64,000 nt of DNA, from contig CAVXNX010000006.1 in the NCBI GenBank assembly GCA_963763215.1, positions 100,743 to 164,742 of the forward strand, written 5' to 3'. The notes below the pieces were generated by a model. The model worked only from the letters and a program-made list of their open reading frames with translations. It searched no databases and was not told the origin of the DNA. This stretch comes from DASQZK01 sp963763215. GTDB taxonomy: Bacteria; Bacteroidota; Bacteroidia; Bacteroidales; GCA-2748055. The position numbers and the translations under genes were made by a program. This document shows, in pieces, positions 19,542 through 29,113 of this stretch. Each line of letters starts with the position of its first letter. Within the stretch, counting starts at the first letter, position 1.

Positions 19542-20377
19542 ATGAAAAGCATAATTGCATTCACCCTTTGTTTATGCTTGTTGTCCCGGTGTTCGGCCAG
19601 GATGAGAATGAAGACAAGCCGGTCAGATCAACCTTTGAGACCACGCTGCTGATCGATAACCAGACGGTGGAAAGTCCATACCAGGGCGGACTTCAGTTTC
19701 AGATCCAGCACAGGTTCGGTACGGTGAAAAACGGGATCACCGATATTTTCGGCATTTATGCCCCGTCAAATATCAGGCTGGCCTTGAATTACGGAATCAC
19801 CGACCGCATCATGATCGGTGCAGGAAGTACGGAAAATTACAAACTGCAGGATGTCCAGTGGAAATATGCCATTCTCCGGCAGACCCGCTCTGGAAAGATG
19901 CCTGTTTCATTGAGTTATTATGGCAACATGGTTATCGATGCCCGGGCCAAAGATAACTTCGGCCCTGAAGAAAGTTACCGCGGCATCCACCGGTTTTCAT
20001 ACTTTACCCAGTTGATCCTGGCCCGGAAATTTAACCCGATGTTCTCCTTCCAGGTGGCTCCCGGTTTCATCTATTATAACAGTGTCGAAACAGGTCTGAA
20101 GAATGCCGATTTCACTATTCATGCCGGAGGGCGTGCCAAAGTAACGGGTGCCCTTTCCGTCCTGGCCGAATACGACCAGCTTCTCACCCAGCAGGATGGC
20201 TTCCAGCCGAAACCGAATCTGGCCGCCGGGATCGAGATCGGTACAGCGACCCATGCGTTCCAGATCTTCTTTGCCAACTATTCATCCATCATCAACCAGA
20301 GAAATCTCCTTTACAATACCAACGATTTCACCGAGGGAGATTACCGGGTTGGCTTTAACATCACTGTCAGATTCTGA
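19542..20377 (+). CDS. DUF5777-type outer-membrane beta-barrel protein (one frameshift)
   Basis: This predicted outer-membrane barrel has about 277 residues. The ATG at 19542 begins a signal peptide (MKSIIAFTL) whose frame shifts at about 19567; adding one T to the TTT run gives LFMLVVPVFGQ and a normal signal sequence ending at GQ. The rest alternates polar and hydrophobic residues in amphipathic strands, with repeated R-x-A-L-N-Y-G-I-T-D-R turns. It ends in an aromatic residue (NITVRF), as barrel proteins do. The sequence fits the DUF5777 family, which I know as a Bacteroidetes barrel found next to cytochromes. Its place in this operon suggests a porin-like scaffold for electron transfer or substrate entry. 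Confidence 0.72.
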
Positions 20378-20388
20378 TAATCCCCATT

Positions 20389-21398
20389 ATGAAGAAAACC
20401 AGGAAATCCATTATCCCTCTTATCATTCTCGGAGCAGGTTTGTTCGGCCTGCTGATCAACTCGGCGAGGGCAGATTTACAGCAGAAAGAGCCGCCCAGCG
20501 AAAAGGGAATCGAGAATTCGGCCTTTGCAGATGAAAACGAACAATGTCTTAAATGCCATGGAGAAAAATTCTATACCCTGACCGATTCGGCGACCGGACA
20601 AACCAAGCGGGCCAATATGTGTCTGGACTACAGGATCAACCGGAACGAATTTTACCATTCGGTTCACTGGAGTTTCAGCTGTCCTCGATTGCCATTCCGA
20701 TGAGTACCAGACCTTCCCCCACGCTCTTAAACTCAGGTTCGCCGATTACTGGACATGCCTGGACTGCCATGGATATGATGAAAAATTTGCACAGTACAAG
20801 TTTGAGGAGATCGATGCAGAGTGCCAGAAGTCGGTGCATTATACCAAAACAAACGGAGATTTCTCCTGCTGGAATTGTCATGATCCCCACAGTTATAAAC
20901 TTCTGTCCAGGAAAACGGAAAATGTGTCGGATGTCATCGTGGCCACCAATAACATCTGTCTGAACTGTCACGGCAACGAGGAAAAATTCAGACTCCTCTC
21001 CAGTCGTGACCTCGGTAATGTCATCCCGAAACATGACTGGCTTCCCAATCAGGAATTGCATTTCAAAGCGGTACGTTGTATCGAATGCCATTCTGAAATG
21101 AACGACAGCCTGCTGATCTCCCATGATATCCTTCCGGCCGACAGTGCCGTGCGTAACTGCGTGGAATGCCATTCCAGCAATTCCATCCTTATGGGCACCC
21201 TGTATAAATTCAGGTCGAAAGAAAAACGGAAAGAATACGGCTTCATCAATGGTGTCATCATCAACAACGATGCCTACGTGATTGGCGCGAACCGGAGCCA
21301 GTTTCCTCAATATCGCCAGTGTGGTGATCATTGTCCTCATGTTGATCGTCATGGCCATCCATGTCTTGTTTAGAGTAATATTGAGAAAAAAAGATTGA
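20389..21398 (+). CDS. Membrane-anchored heptaheme c-type cytochrome (two frameshifts)
   Basis: The joined protein has about 335 residues, with an N-terminal signal or anchor (IIPLIILGAGLFGLLINSA) and seven CxxCH heme sites: CLKCH, CLDCH, CLDCH, CWNCH, CLNCH, CIECH and CVECH. Removing one C near 20681 restores the second site; removing one T near 21304 restores a C-terminal transmembrane helix (FLNIASVVIIVLMLIVMAIHVLF) and a short basic tail. So the hemes are periplasmic and the protein is held in the inner membrane. It precedes a cytochrome b gene by 3 nt, which suggests a quinol-oxidising membrane complex passing electrons outward. It does not look like NrfA, since no CxxCK motif is present. 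Confidence 0.85.
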
Positions 21399-21401
21399 AT
21401 T

Positions 21402-22019
21402 ATGTCTGAAAAAATATATTTCTACCCGGTATGGATCCGGATCTGGCACGGTCTGAATGCCATCTTCATCCTCCTGCTCATCCTGACGGGAGTCAGCATG
21501 CAGTATTCTGATCTGAATTCCCCTTTTATCCGGTTCGACGTGGCTGTGTCGATGCATAACTTCAGCGGAGTGATCCTGACCTTGAACTATTTCCTGTTTT
21601 TCGTCGGGAATATTGCCAGAAAGAACGGCCGGTTTTACCGCCTTAAATTCAAGGGACTCGGATTAAGCCTGTGGAAACAGCTTAAATACTATTCCTATGG
21701 GGTTTTCACGGGTGAAAAGTCCCCTTATCCCGTGAACAGGGACAGGAAATTTAACCCGCTGCAGAAAGTTTCTTATGTGTTCACGATGTATATGGCACTA
21801 CCTTTGTTATTCGTCAGTGGCTGGGCACTTTTATTCCCGGAATTTATCCTGAAAAAATTACTCGGATTTTCCGGGATTTTCCTGACGGCCCAGTTGCACA
21901 TCGTTATGGGATTTCTTGTATCTGTGTTCCTTGTCATTCATTTATATGTCAGCACCATGGGTAAAACTCCTGGAAGTAATTTCAAGAGTATCGTTACCGG
22001 CTGGCAGGAAATTCATTAA
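21402..22019 (+). CDS. Di-heme cytochrome b (Ni/Fe-hydrogenase or thiosulfate reductase b-type)
   Basis: This integral membrane cytochrome b has 205 residues and four main helices. Likely heme b ligands are the histidines in WIRIWHGLNAIF, VSMHNFSGVIL, and the pair in LTAQLHIVMGFLVSVFLVIHLYVS. This arrangement is typical of the cytochrome b561/HyaC-PhsC type, which exchange electrons between menaquinone and periplasmic cytochromes. It lies 3 nt after the heptaheme gene, so the two probably form a complex. The start ATG at 21402 is unambiguous. It is intact. Confidence 0.88.
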   Translation: MSEKIYFYPVWIRIWHGLNAIFILLLILTGVSMQYSDLNSPFIRFDVAVSMHNFSGVILTLNYFLFFVGNIARKNGRFYRLKFKGLGLSLWKQLKYYSYGVFTGEKSPYPVNRDRKFNPLQKVSYVFTMYMALPLLFVSGWALLFPEFILKKLLGFSGIFLTAQLHIVMGFLVSVFLVIHLYVSTMGKTPGSNFKSIVTGWQEIH

Positions 22020-22044
22020 AACCATTCATTAAAAATTGAGAGAT

Positions 22045-22455
22045 ATGAAAAAAAATGCCTTGATTTCAGTAGTTGTGATGACGCTTGCAGTGATTTCACT
22101 CATGTCATTTACCATTACCCAGCAACAGCCCAAGCCCTGGCCGGTCCCTGCTGAGTATAAAAACATGAAAAACCCTGTTAAAGCTGACGCCCAGTCGATC
22201 CAGGATGGCAAAATGCTTTACAACCGGAACTGTGCTTCCTGCCATGGTAAATCAGGTCTTGGCGACGGACCCAAGGCCCGTATGCTTGATACACCTTCCG
22301 GAGACTTTTCTGCCGCTTATTTTCAGAATCAGACCGATGGGGAACTTCACTACAAAACAAAGGTGGGACGCGGTGATATGCCTGCCTATGATAAAAAACT
22401 CAGTGATGAGGATATCTGGAATATCGTCAATTACATGAGAACCTTTAAAAAGTAA
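22045..22455 (+). CDS. Soluble monoheme cytochrome c
   Basis: This periplasmic class I cytochrome c has 136 residues. It has an uncleaved or cleaved N-terminal hydrophobic segment (ALISVVVMTLAVISLMSF) followed by a cytochrome c fold: DGKMLYNRNCASCHGKSGLGDGPKA supplies the heme site CASCH, and the methionine in RGDMPAYDKKLSDEDIWNIVNYMRTF is the probable sixth ligand. The ATG at 22045 is preferred over the upstream TTG at 22036. It is last in the cytochrome operon and precedes a strong terminator. It could carry electrons from the heptaheme/b complex to the barrel-associated lipoprotein. Confidence 0.9.
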   Translation: MKKNALISVVVMTLAVISLMSFTITQQQPKPWPVPAEYKNMKNPVKADAQSIQDGKMLYNRNCASCHGKSGLGDGPKARMLDTPSGDFSAAYFQNQTDGELHYKTKVGRGDMPAYDKKLSDEDIWNIVNYMRTFKK

Positions 22456-22476
22456 GACAATTGTTTTTATTTTCAG

Positions 22477-22503
22477 CCCCGGACAATGTTCCGGGGTTTT
22501 TTT
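22477..22503 (+). terminator. Rho-independent terminator of the cytochrome operon
   Basis: A 7-bp GC-rich stem CCCCGGA...TCCGGGG with a 6-nt loop is followed by a run of T. It lies 21 nt after the last cytochrome stop. Confidence 0.9.
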
Positions 22504-22631
22504 ATGGTATCGTGTGGCGTAAAAAGGACATGCATTGCCATAAACACTGTCCTGAATGACAGCCTGACAGGCAAAAAGTGCCAGTTCGGACTGTTCAGCG
22601 TGTTTTTTACACACAATATGAACCAAAATCG

Positions 22632-22662
22632 TTAGCATTCCTTCCTGTTTTATGTATTTTTG
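22632..22662 (+). promoter_or_regulatory. Bacteroidetes-type promoter of the HmuY/TonB operon
   Basis: The -7 element TATTTTTG (22655-22662) lies 19 nt after TTAG (22632-22635), a near match to the -33 box TTTG. It starts about 58 nt upstream of the ATG at 22720 and after the preceding terminator. Confidence 0.55.
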
Positions 22663-22719
22663 TACGGTTGAAATGTGCGAAAGATTTCTGATTTGTTTGA
22701 ACCGAAAAAACATAAAAAG

Positions 22720-23979
22720 ATGAAAAAGTTATTTACCCTGTTTATTGGATTAATGAGTTTGGCCAATGTGCATGCACAACTGGATACCACCGGTATATAC
22801 AGCTGGCCTCAAATGTATAACTCAATGAGCACCTGGGATGAGGGTGCCTTTAATTATTTTCAGCTCGGTCATCCCGATTATGGCTGGGGAATCTACAATT
22901 CCCAAAATCACAATGTAGACGGCGATTCGCTTTTTATCATCAAGACCACCGACGGGAATTACAGGGACCTGTATATCCAGATGAAATACAGCGTTCAGAA
23001 TTATTACATTTTCCGGTACACCAATGTTGACGGAGGGAATGAGATTTACGCCAAAGCCCCCTGCTATGATTACACCAGCAAACTTTTCCTTTACTATTCT
23101 TTTGAAACCGGGCAGTTTATCGACCGTGAACCGCCCAGGTCCGATTGGGACCTGCTCCTGACAAAGTATCACGATAACACCATTAACTACACTGTGACCG
23201 GACTGCTTCTGAACGAGACGGCCTCGGCCTGCGTTTTCGATGCCGCTGATTCGGCCACTGCTTACAATGCCTCCATTCAGGATACGACCCTCTTCTCCGA
23301 TTCGCTCACCATCATCGGAAATTCCTGGTACGAACTGCAGGGGATGTCGATCGTTCCGTTGAAAACCCGTGCCTACTTCATCAAGGATGCCACCGGGGAT
23401 GTCTTCCGGCTCAATGTTACCTACTTTGAAAGCGGGATAAGCGGACAGGGCAGGGTTGGCGTGCGTTACCAGCAGCTTCTGCCTTCGGAAACGGACCCTG
23501 TCAACGATACCCTGGTTATGGGTGCCAATTATGCCAATGATGTCTATTACCACCTCTCCACAGGCGACGCCGTGCAGGCAAGCCGTGCCGACTGGGACAT
23601 TGCCTTCAAAACCAATGCCTTCAGCGCTTCCATCCGGACCAATACCACCATGGGTGTTGAATTGTATACCTATCCCAAGGCCGACGAGACCGCCTGGGCC
23701 ACCTATGGTACCGGAAAAACCCTTTCCGGACCGGAACCCCTCTCGGTCTATCCAAATCCGGTTTCGGATGAGGTGAATCTCCGTACAGGAAGCTTCCGTC
23801 CGGGTGAGGAACTGAATATCCGGGTGTCGGATATGACGGGCCGCGAAGTGCTCCGTCAAAAAGTGCCGGCATCCGGCCTGGTAACCCTCGATCTGCACCA
23901 CCTCCAGACAGGGGGCTATTTCATCACTGTGAGATCGGCGAACCGGGTCGAGACGGCCAGGATCATCAAAACGAAATAA
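22720..23979 (+). CDS. HmuY-like secreted protein with T9SS sorting tail
   Basis: This secreted protein has 419 residues. The ATG at 22720 starts a signal peptide MKKLFTLFIGLMSLANVHAQ. The body has features of the HmuY heme-binding family: YGWGIYNSQNH, DSLFIIKTTDGNYRDLYIQMKY (compare the family's viKTndGkYaKl), a FETGQF and DWDLLLTKY segment, then a second copy of the DWD motif in YYHLSTGDAV...DWDIAFKTNAFSASIRTN. The C-terminus (about residue 345 on) is a type A sorting domain with SVYPNPVSDEVNLRTG and QTGGYFITVRS, so it should be exported by T9SS and surface-attached. It is followed 21 nt later by a TonB receptor. A role in capturing heme or a porphyrin is inferred. Confidence 0.75.
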   Translation: MKKLFTLFIGLMSLANVHAQLDTTGIYSWPQMYNSMSTWDEGAFNYFQLGHPDYGWGIYNSQNHNVDGDSLFIIKTTDGNYRDLYIQMKYSVQNYYIFRYTNVDGGNEIYAKAPCYDYTSKLFLYYSFETGQFIDREPPRSDWDLLLTKYHDNTINYTVTGLLLNETASACVFDAADSATAYNASIQDTTLFSDSLTIIGNSWYELQGMSIVPLKTRAYFIKDATGDVFRLNVTYFESGISGQGRVGVRYQQLLPSETDPVNDTLVMGANYANDVYYHLSTGDAVQASRADWDIAFKTNAFSASIRTNTTMGVELYTYPKADETAWATYGTGKTLSGPEPLSVYPNPVSDEVNLRTGSFRPGEELNIRVSDMTGREVLRQKVPASGLVTLDLHHLQTGGYFITVRSANRVETARIIKTK

Positions 23980-24000
23980 TAAACCGAGTGAAGGGTTGAT

Positions 24001-26234
24001 ATGAAGAGAATTGCTGGCCTGTTCGTATTGTTCATCCTCTTTGCTGTTTCGGCTTTTCCGCAGGAAATGGCAAAGATTAAACTTGTTGACAAGGTCACAG
24101 GGGAAGTGTTGCCTTTTGCGAACCTGTGCTTTGAAAACAAAACGCTGAATAAACAAACCTTTCAGGTCTCCGATATCCACGGTGATGCCTCCGAGGCTAT
24201 CAAGGGAAAAACCGTCGTCGCGGTATCCATGATCGGCTATGAAACGCTCATGGATACCCTCTACACCGGCGGAACATATACCTATAAGCTCAAACCTGCC
24301 GTTTTTGACATGGATGAGGTGGTGGTCACCGCCCAGATCACACCCAAAAAAGTCGATAATTCCATTTATAAGGTTAATGTCATCAGCAACCTCGATATCA
24401 AGGAAAAAGCGGCAAATAACCTTTCCGACCTGCTTTCCGATCGACTGAATTTCAGGATCACCCAGGATGCGGCCCTGGGCTCCGGTCTCATGCTGAACGG
24501 GCTCAAAGGTGAACACATCAAGATCCTGATCGACGGCGTTCCGGTGATCGGCCGGATGAACGGAAACCTCGACCTGGGACAACTCAACCTCAATAATGTC
24601 GATCATATCGAAGTGGTTGAAGGACCCATGTCGGTGCAATACGGTTCCAATGCCCTGGCGGGAGCCATTAACATCATCACCCGGGAAAATACCCGGAATA
24701 ACCTTACCGCCGGGATCAACAGCTATTATGAAACCGTTGGCGTTTACAATGCCGACGGCTCGTTCTCGATGAACCGGAAAAACCATTCGGCGGGATTGGA
24801 TGTCGGTCGGAATTTCTTTGGAGGCTATCCCGCGGCCGGAAGGGATCCGGACCCGGCTCTTCAAACCCAAGGAACAGTACTTTGGCGACGGATATTACGC
24901 CTTCCACTCCGGGGGAACAAAGATCAAGGCCGATGTACGCTATTTCCGCGAAACCCTCCTCCAGAACGGCGCCCCGGTAACGGTCGGGCATAATTACGGT
25001 CTCGCCTCAGATTCCCGGTTTTACACCAACCGGTTGACCGGCAAGCTGTTTTTTCAGCAAAAACTCGGGGAGAACAGCAACCTGGATATCGTCAATGCCA
25101 TGGCTGATTACCGCCGTGTAAAAAATACCTATCTCAACGATCTTGTCAGGCTGGAGAAAACCATCAACCCCGATGCCAGCCTCCAGGATACATCCACCTT
25201 CCGGGATTATATGTCCCGGGGAACCTGGTCCTATTCGCATCCCGACGGTACCTTCAACCTGCAGTCAGGCTATGATTTCACCCTTGAAACCGGCACCGGG
25301 AAACGGATCCTCAACAATAAACAGGCCATCGGCGATTACGCGGTCTTTTCGACCATAAACCTTAGCATGATCCGCACACTGGACCTTCAGGCAGGGCTTC
25401 GATATGCCTACAATACGCGATACGAAGCCCCGGTTGTGCCTTCACTGAACATTAAATTTTCACCTTCCAAAAAATTGAACTTCCGGGCCTCCTATGTCAG
25501 AGGGTTTCGCGCCCCATCCCTTAAGGAACTTTATCTCGAATTCCAGGATATCAACCATAACATTCTGCCCAGCCCGAACCTGAAATCGGAAATGTCACAC
25601 AACGTCAATGCCTCTGGAAATTACCGGTTTGATGCCGGAAAGAATTTTTTTGATCTCGAGGTGAACGGTTTTTACAACCAGATCGAAAACAGCATCCAAC
25701 TTGCCCTGGTCGATTCAGCGACCAACCAGTACGGTTATGTCAATGTCGATGGTTACACCACGAGCGGCGGATCGGTGAAGCTGAGATACAGGCTCCATCC
25801 CCGGTTTGAATTGTCGCTGGGAGAATCGGCCATTAACCATTATTATTACTTCACCGGGGAAAACGGCAGGGTCGATGACCAGGCCATGAGCTATGAATTT
25901 ACGGCCAACATGAATTATGACTCTCTTCAGGTATGATATGGTTTTTTCAATCTTCTATAAGTATACCGGGAAGTATCCATTGCTCGCCGGTTCGGGAGAT
26001 GACCTGCATTTCGGCATGGTCGACGCTTACAATACCATGGACATCACCCTGAATAAGTCCTTTTTCAACAAACAATTGACCATCGGCACCGGGGTGAAGA
26101 ACCTGTTCAACGTCACCAATGTTTTCAATGGAGGCGGATCGGCCGGGGTACATAGCGGGGGAGGGGATACCAGCCCTGTCTCATGGGGACGTTCCTGGTT
26201 TCTGAGGCTGGCTTATCAATTTGCAAAGTATTAA
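24001..26234 (+). CDS. TonB-dependent outer-membrane receptor (two frameshifts)
   Basis: This TonB-dependent transporter has about 745 residues when joined. A signal peptide is followed by a carboxypeptidase-regulatory-like domain (IKLVDKVTGEVLPFANLCF...VSMIGYE). Next come a TonB-box-like region DEVVVTAQ, a plug domain (LLSDRLNFRITQDAALGSGLMLNGLKGEHIKILIDGVPV, VEGPMSVQYGSNALAGAINIIT) and a 22-strand-type barrel (FRASYVRGFRAPSLKELY, GVKNLFNVTNVF). Frames change near 24838 and 25920. The plug resembles those of heme, cobalamin or siderophore receptors rather than SusC, and it is much shorter than SusC. Genes for HmuY-like proteins flank it closely (21 nt before, 1 nt after), pointing to heme/porphyrin import. 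Confidence 0.88.
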
Positions 26235-26235
26235 C

Positions 26236-27252
26236 ATGAACGATCGATTCTATTTAGTCGCAATCGCCATCCTGATGATGGCTCTTCTGCCATCCTGTTT
26301 TGAAAAGGATGAACGGATGCCGCCGCAGCCGCCCGGCGAAGAAGCCGATATTGCCCTGCAGAAATCCATTTACGACTACCAGGTGTATTTCGATTTCAGT
26401 ACCGGCACAGTGAAAGGCGGAATGGCCGAACGACAGCTGGGTGATGGCTTTCGATGCGTCCGGCGACGGATGGGAGGTGAATATCAATTCGGGGAACCTC
26501 TATGCCGTGGCACCCACCGGCGTTCATGATTTTGACTCCGTGACCTCCATCACCCAGGCAAGCGTTACCAGTTTGATGCCGCCGACGGAAATCCCGATTC
26601 ATGTGCCTTTGCGGACTGGCTCGACCGTTCCGTAATGCCCGCCCAACCCACGGGAGAAATTTTCCTCATCGGACAATACGACGGGATCAAATACACGCCG
26701 ATCTGGAAGGTCCGGATCGATTCGGTGAGCAGCACAGCCTTCTCGGTGACCTGTGCGGGCATGAAGGGACAGCCTGTTTCCTCGGTCGTGACGAAAGATC
26801 CCTCATTCAGCTTCATTCATACGGCCATCCAGGGAGATTCCCTTCACGTTGTTGACATCGAACCCCCAAAGACCGACTGGGATCTGTTATTCACGCAGTA
26901 TGGAACCATATTGTATACGGATAACGGCATCCCGACGCCTTATTTCGTCCGGGGTGTGCTCCTGAACCCCTATAAAGTGAATGCTGCCCTTGACTTCAGT
27001 GTTCCTTTCGATTCGATTGACTGGGATGCGGCTCAAAAATTCCACTATTCGGATAAACGGAATGCCATCGGGTACGACTGGAAAGATGTTATCATTGATT
27101 TCGAATCGAACAGCGCTGAATATTTTGTGCGCAAGGATTCATCATGGGTCATTCAGGATACGGAAGGACGGTATTTTAAAATGCATTTTCTGAATTATTA
27201 CAATTCCCTGCACCAGGTGGGATACCCCGAATTTGAATACCTGGAGTTATAG
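26236..27252 (+). CDS. HmuY-like surface lipoprotein (two frameshifts)
   Basis: This lipoprotein has about 338 residues. The signal MNDRFYLVAIAILMMALLPSC ends in the lipobox LLPSC, and the start lies 1 nt after the TonB receptor stop. HmuY-like features are VYFDFSTGTV near the N-terminus, AFDASGDGWEVNINSG, DWDLLFTQYGTILYTDN, a WDAAQKFHYSDKRNAIGYDWKDV segment and the C-terminal RYFKMHFLNYYN...GYPEFEYLEL. The frame changes near 26440 and 26570. It is the probable surface heme- or porphyrin-binding partner of the receptor, as HmuY is for HmuR in Porphyromonas gingivalis. Ligand identity is inference. Confidence 0.75.
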
Positions 27253-27299
27253 ATGAAAGGTCTTTGAATTCGGGTTACAAACTGAATATTAACCGATGC

Positions 27300-27330
27300 C
27301 CGGCCTCGACGGCCGGTTGTCTTTTTCTTT
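27300..27330 (+). terminator. Hairpin with T-rich tail after the HmuY/TonB operon
   Basis: The stem CCGGCC...GGCCGG (27300-27316, loop TCGAC) is followed by a T-rich stretch ending at about 27330. It probably ends the receptor operon. It is only 13 nt before the next gene, so it could also act as an attenuator of it. Confidence 0.6.
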
Positions 27331-27343
27331 AGAGGTAATCGTT

Positions 27344-27709
27344 ATGAAACCAATCCTGATCGCCGGTTCATCCATCGTCACTGTGGCTCTCGTGCTTTAC
27401 AGTATCTCCTATTTTTCATTTCACAAAAAGAAGACGATCACCCGGTCGTTGCTGCGCATCCAGACACTGGCACTGGTCTTCGACATCACCGCCACCACGC
27501 TGATGATCATCGGTTCGGAGAACAGCCCGTTCACTCTTCATGGCATCCTGGGATATTCCGCTCTCACGGTGATGATTATCGACACCGGCTTTTTCTGGGC
27601 AAAACGGAAAACCGTTCAGCTCGGATGGCTTTCGGTCTATTCCACCGTTGCCTGGGTATGGTGGGTGGCCGCCTACATCACCGGCAGCGCGATCGCGATG
27701 TCATCCTGA
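27344..27709 (+). CDS. Small four-helix membrane protein
   Basis: This predicted inner-membrane protein has 121 residues and four transmembrane helices: ILIAGSSIVTVALVLYSISYFSF, LALVFDITATTLMIIG, LGYSALTVMIIDTGFFW and STVAWVWWVAAYITG. A conserved-looking histidine (TLHGILGYSALTVM) and a cytoplasmic KKK loop are visible. The start ATG at 27344 has an AGAGG sequence 8-12 nt upstream. I do not recognise a function with confidence. It follows the receptor operon but is separated from it by the terminator-like hairpin. Confidence 0.7.
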   Translation: MKPILIAGSSIVTVALVLYSISYFSFHKKKTITRSLLRIQTLALVFDITATTLMIIGSENSPFTLHGILGYSALTVMIIDTGFFWAKRKTVQLGWLSVYSTVAWVWWVAAYITGSAIAMSS

Positions 27710-28019
27710 AGACAGAGATCCGGAAAATCCGGGCTTCGGCCATGAACCGTCCGCTCTATCATCGTTCACTCCCGACCTGCTCCTGGTTTATACAGGAACC
27801 GGACAAACATCTTTTCTGCATTACTCGCCGTCTATTACTGACTTTGTCCGGCACTCGCCGGCGGGACAATGAATATGTCTTATCAGTCCTGAAATAAAGC
27901 TCCTGCCAGATGTTCATGTCCAATGCGATTGGTTTCAGGGATTCAAATTTCCCGCTGCCATGACTTCGTCAATGCACATGTCAGCTTTTCAGAACGGGGT
28001 GAAAGGGAGGATTTCAGCG
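27710..28019. other. Intergenic region
   Basis: About 310 bases lie between the small membrane protein and the bidirectional terminator. Short open frames here show no protein features. I see nothing else. Confidence 0.5.
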
Positions 28020-28056
28020 CAAAAAAAATCCCCGGGATTTGCCCGGGGATTTTTTT
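28020..28056. terminator. Bidirectional Rho-independent terminator
   Basis: The stem ATCCCCGGG...CCCGGGGAT is flanked by an A-run on the left and a T-run on the right. It can therefore stop transcription from both the plus-strand operon and the minus-strand hexaheme gene. Confidence 0.92.
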
Positions 28057-28082
28057 CTTGAAGAATGATCAAATGTTCGTTG

Positions 28083-29113
28083 CTAATTAAAGGCTTCAAT
28101 GGAATTCTGCAGAAGGGCTTTAATATAGGCGGGATTATGAATCCCTATACTTCTGTCTTCCGTAGCGAGATAATAATTCAGCAGTGCTCCGGCCTGGTTT
28201 GCCGGGATGACAAGCGGCGTTGAAGCGCTGGCATTGACAAGTCCGGTGGCGTCGACCAGGATACCTGCATCGACAAGATCCGTTTTGAGGTTGTCGATCA
28301 AGAGCCTGTACATCGGTCTGAACATTGTGATAATCGAAGCTTTTGAGATCTGAATGGCATTTCTGGCATCCGGCGGTCAGTTCAACCGGACCATGTGAAT
28401 CGTAGGTCATGTTGAAGGAATGACCTCCGGCAACAGCGCCGAAAGGTTCTGCCATATGGCAGGTGGTACAACCGGCGTCGTGATGCGTTGCGTCTGAACC
28501 GGACTTTGGATAAGGTGCAGAGCCCGGCAGATTCATAACCGCCTGTTCCCCAAACCATGGCAGACTGCGGTCCGTGATGGGGCCCCCAGCGGTTTGAGGT
28601 AATGCTGACATTTCCGCCGTTGAGTTCCGGCATTGGGTTGGGTATCCTCGGTTGATGGCAACTGATGCAGACATTGCTCTTTCCGAGATCGACCTCTGCA
28701 CCGCTGATCATCATGGTGACGGGAGACTGACCTCTCAGATCGAAATCGGTAGTGTCATAATTTTCATGGATCATGTGACAGGTACGGCAGTTTACCGGAA
28801 CCGGATTGGAAACATCAGCAGCCGTTGTTTCAGCACCGGTGCTCAAAACTTCAAGATACCCCTGGTGTGTGTGGCAGGGTGCGCAGTCGGAAGTGCTTCT
28901 CTCAAAGGTCGTACCGGTCTGATGTGCTGAATTGGATGCCTGGATCATTTTCGCCAGTACAGTGGTTTTATCGTTATGACACTGTATGCATGTTTCGTTG
29001 GCGTCCTGGCCAGCCGGTCCTGCCGGTCCCTCGCAGGAGGTAAGGAAACTCAGCCCGATCCCCACAGAGAAAATCATCGTCGCTGCAGCGAAGGTAAAGG
29101 AGAATTTTTTCAT
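28083..29113 (-). CDS. Hexaheme c-type cytochrome lipoprotein (two frameshifts)
   Basis: The joined protein has about 340 residues. The signal peptide ends in the lipobox SFLTSC. After a G-P-A-G-P-A-G linker come six CxxCH motifs: CIQCH, CAPCH, CRTCH, CISCH, CTTCH and CQKCH. Extra histidines such as ASNSAHQTG and THHDAG could be distal ligands. The C-terminal region lacks hemes (DNLKTDLVDAGILVDATG...NYYLATEDRSIGIHNPAYIKALLQ). This NYxLxxEDxSxGxHNPxY motif is typical of multiheme cytochromes related to DmsE/MtrA-like or ammonia-forming families. The frame changes near 28580 and 28310. It is likely exposed at the periplasmic or outer face of the outer membrane. Confidence 0.83.

Noticed and set aside
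22822..24870. 682-codon open frame on the minus strand
   Set aside because: It lies antisense to the HmuY-like gene and the TonB receptor, both with strong family motifs. Its translation has no signal, domain or plausible composition. It is a codon-bias shadow.
27625..27897. Open frames overlapping the small membrane protein end
   Set aside because: They overlap the well-supported four-helix protein, have no hydrophobic or domain pattern, and have unlikely composition.
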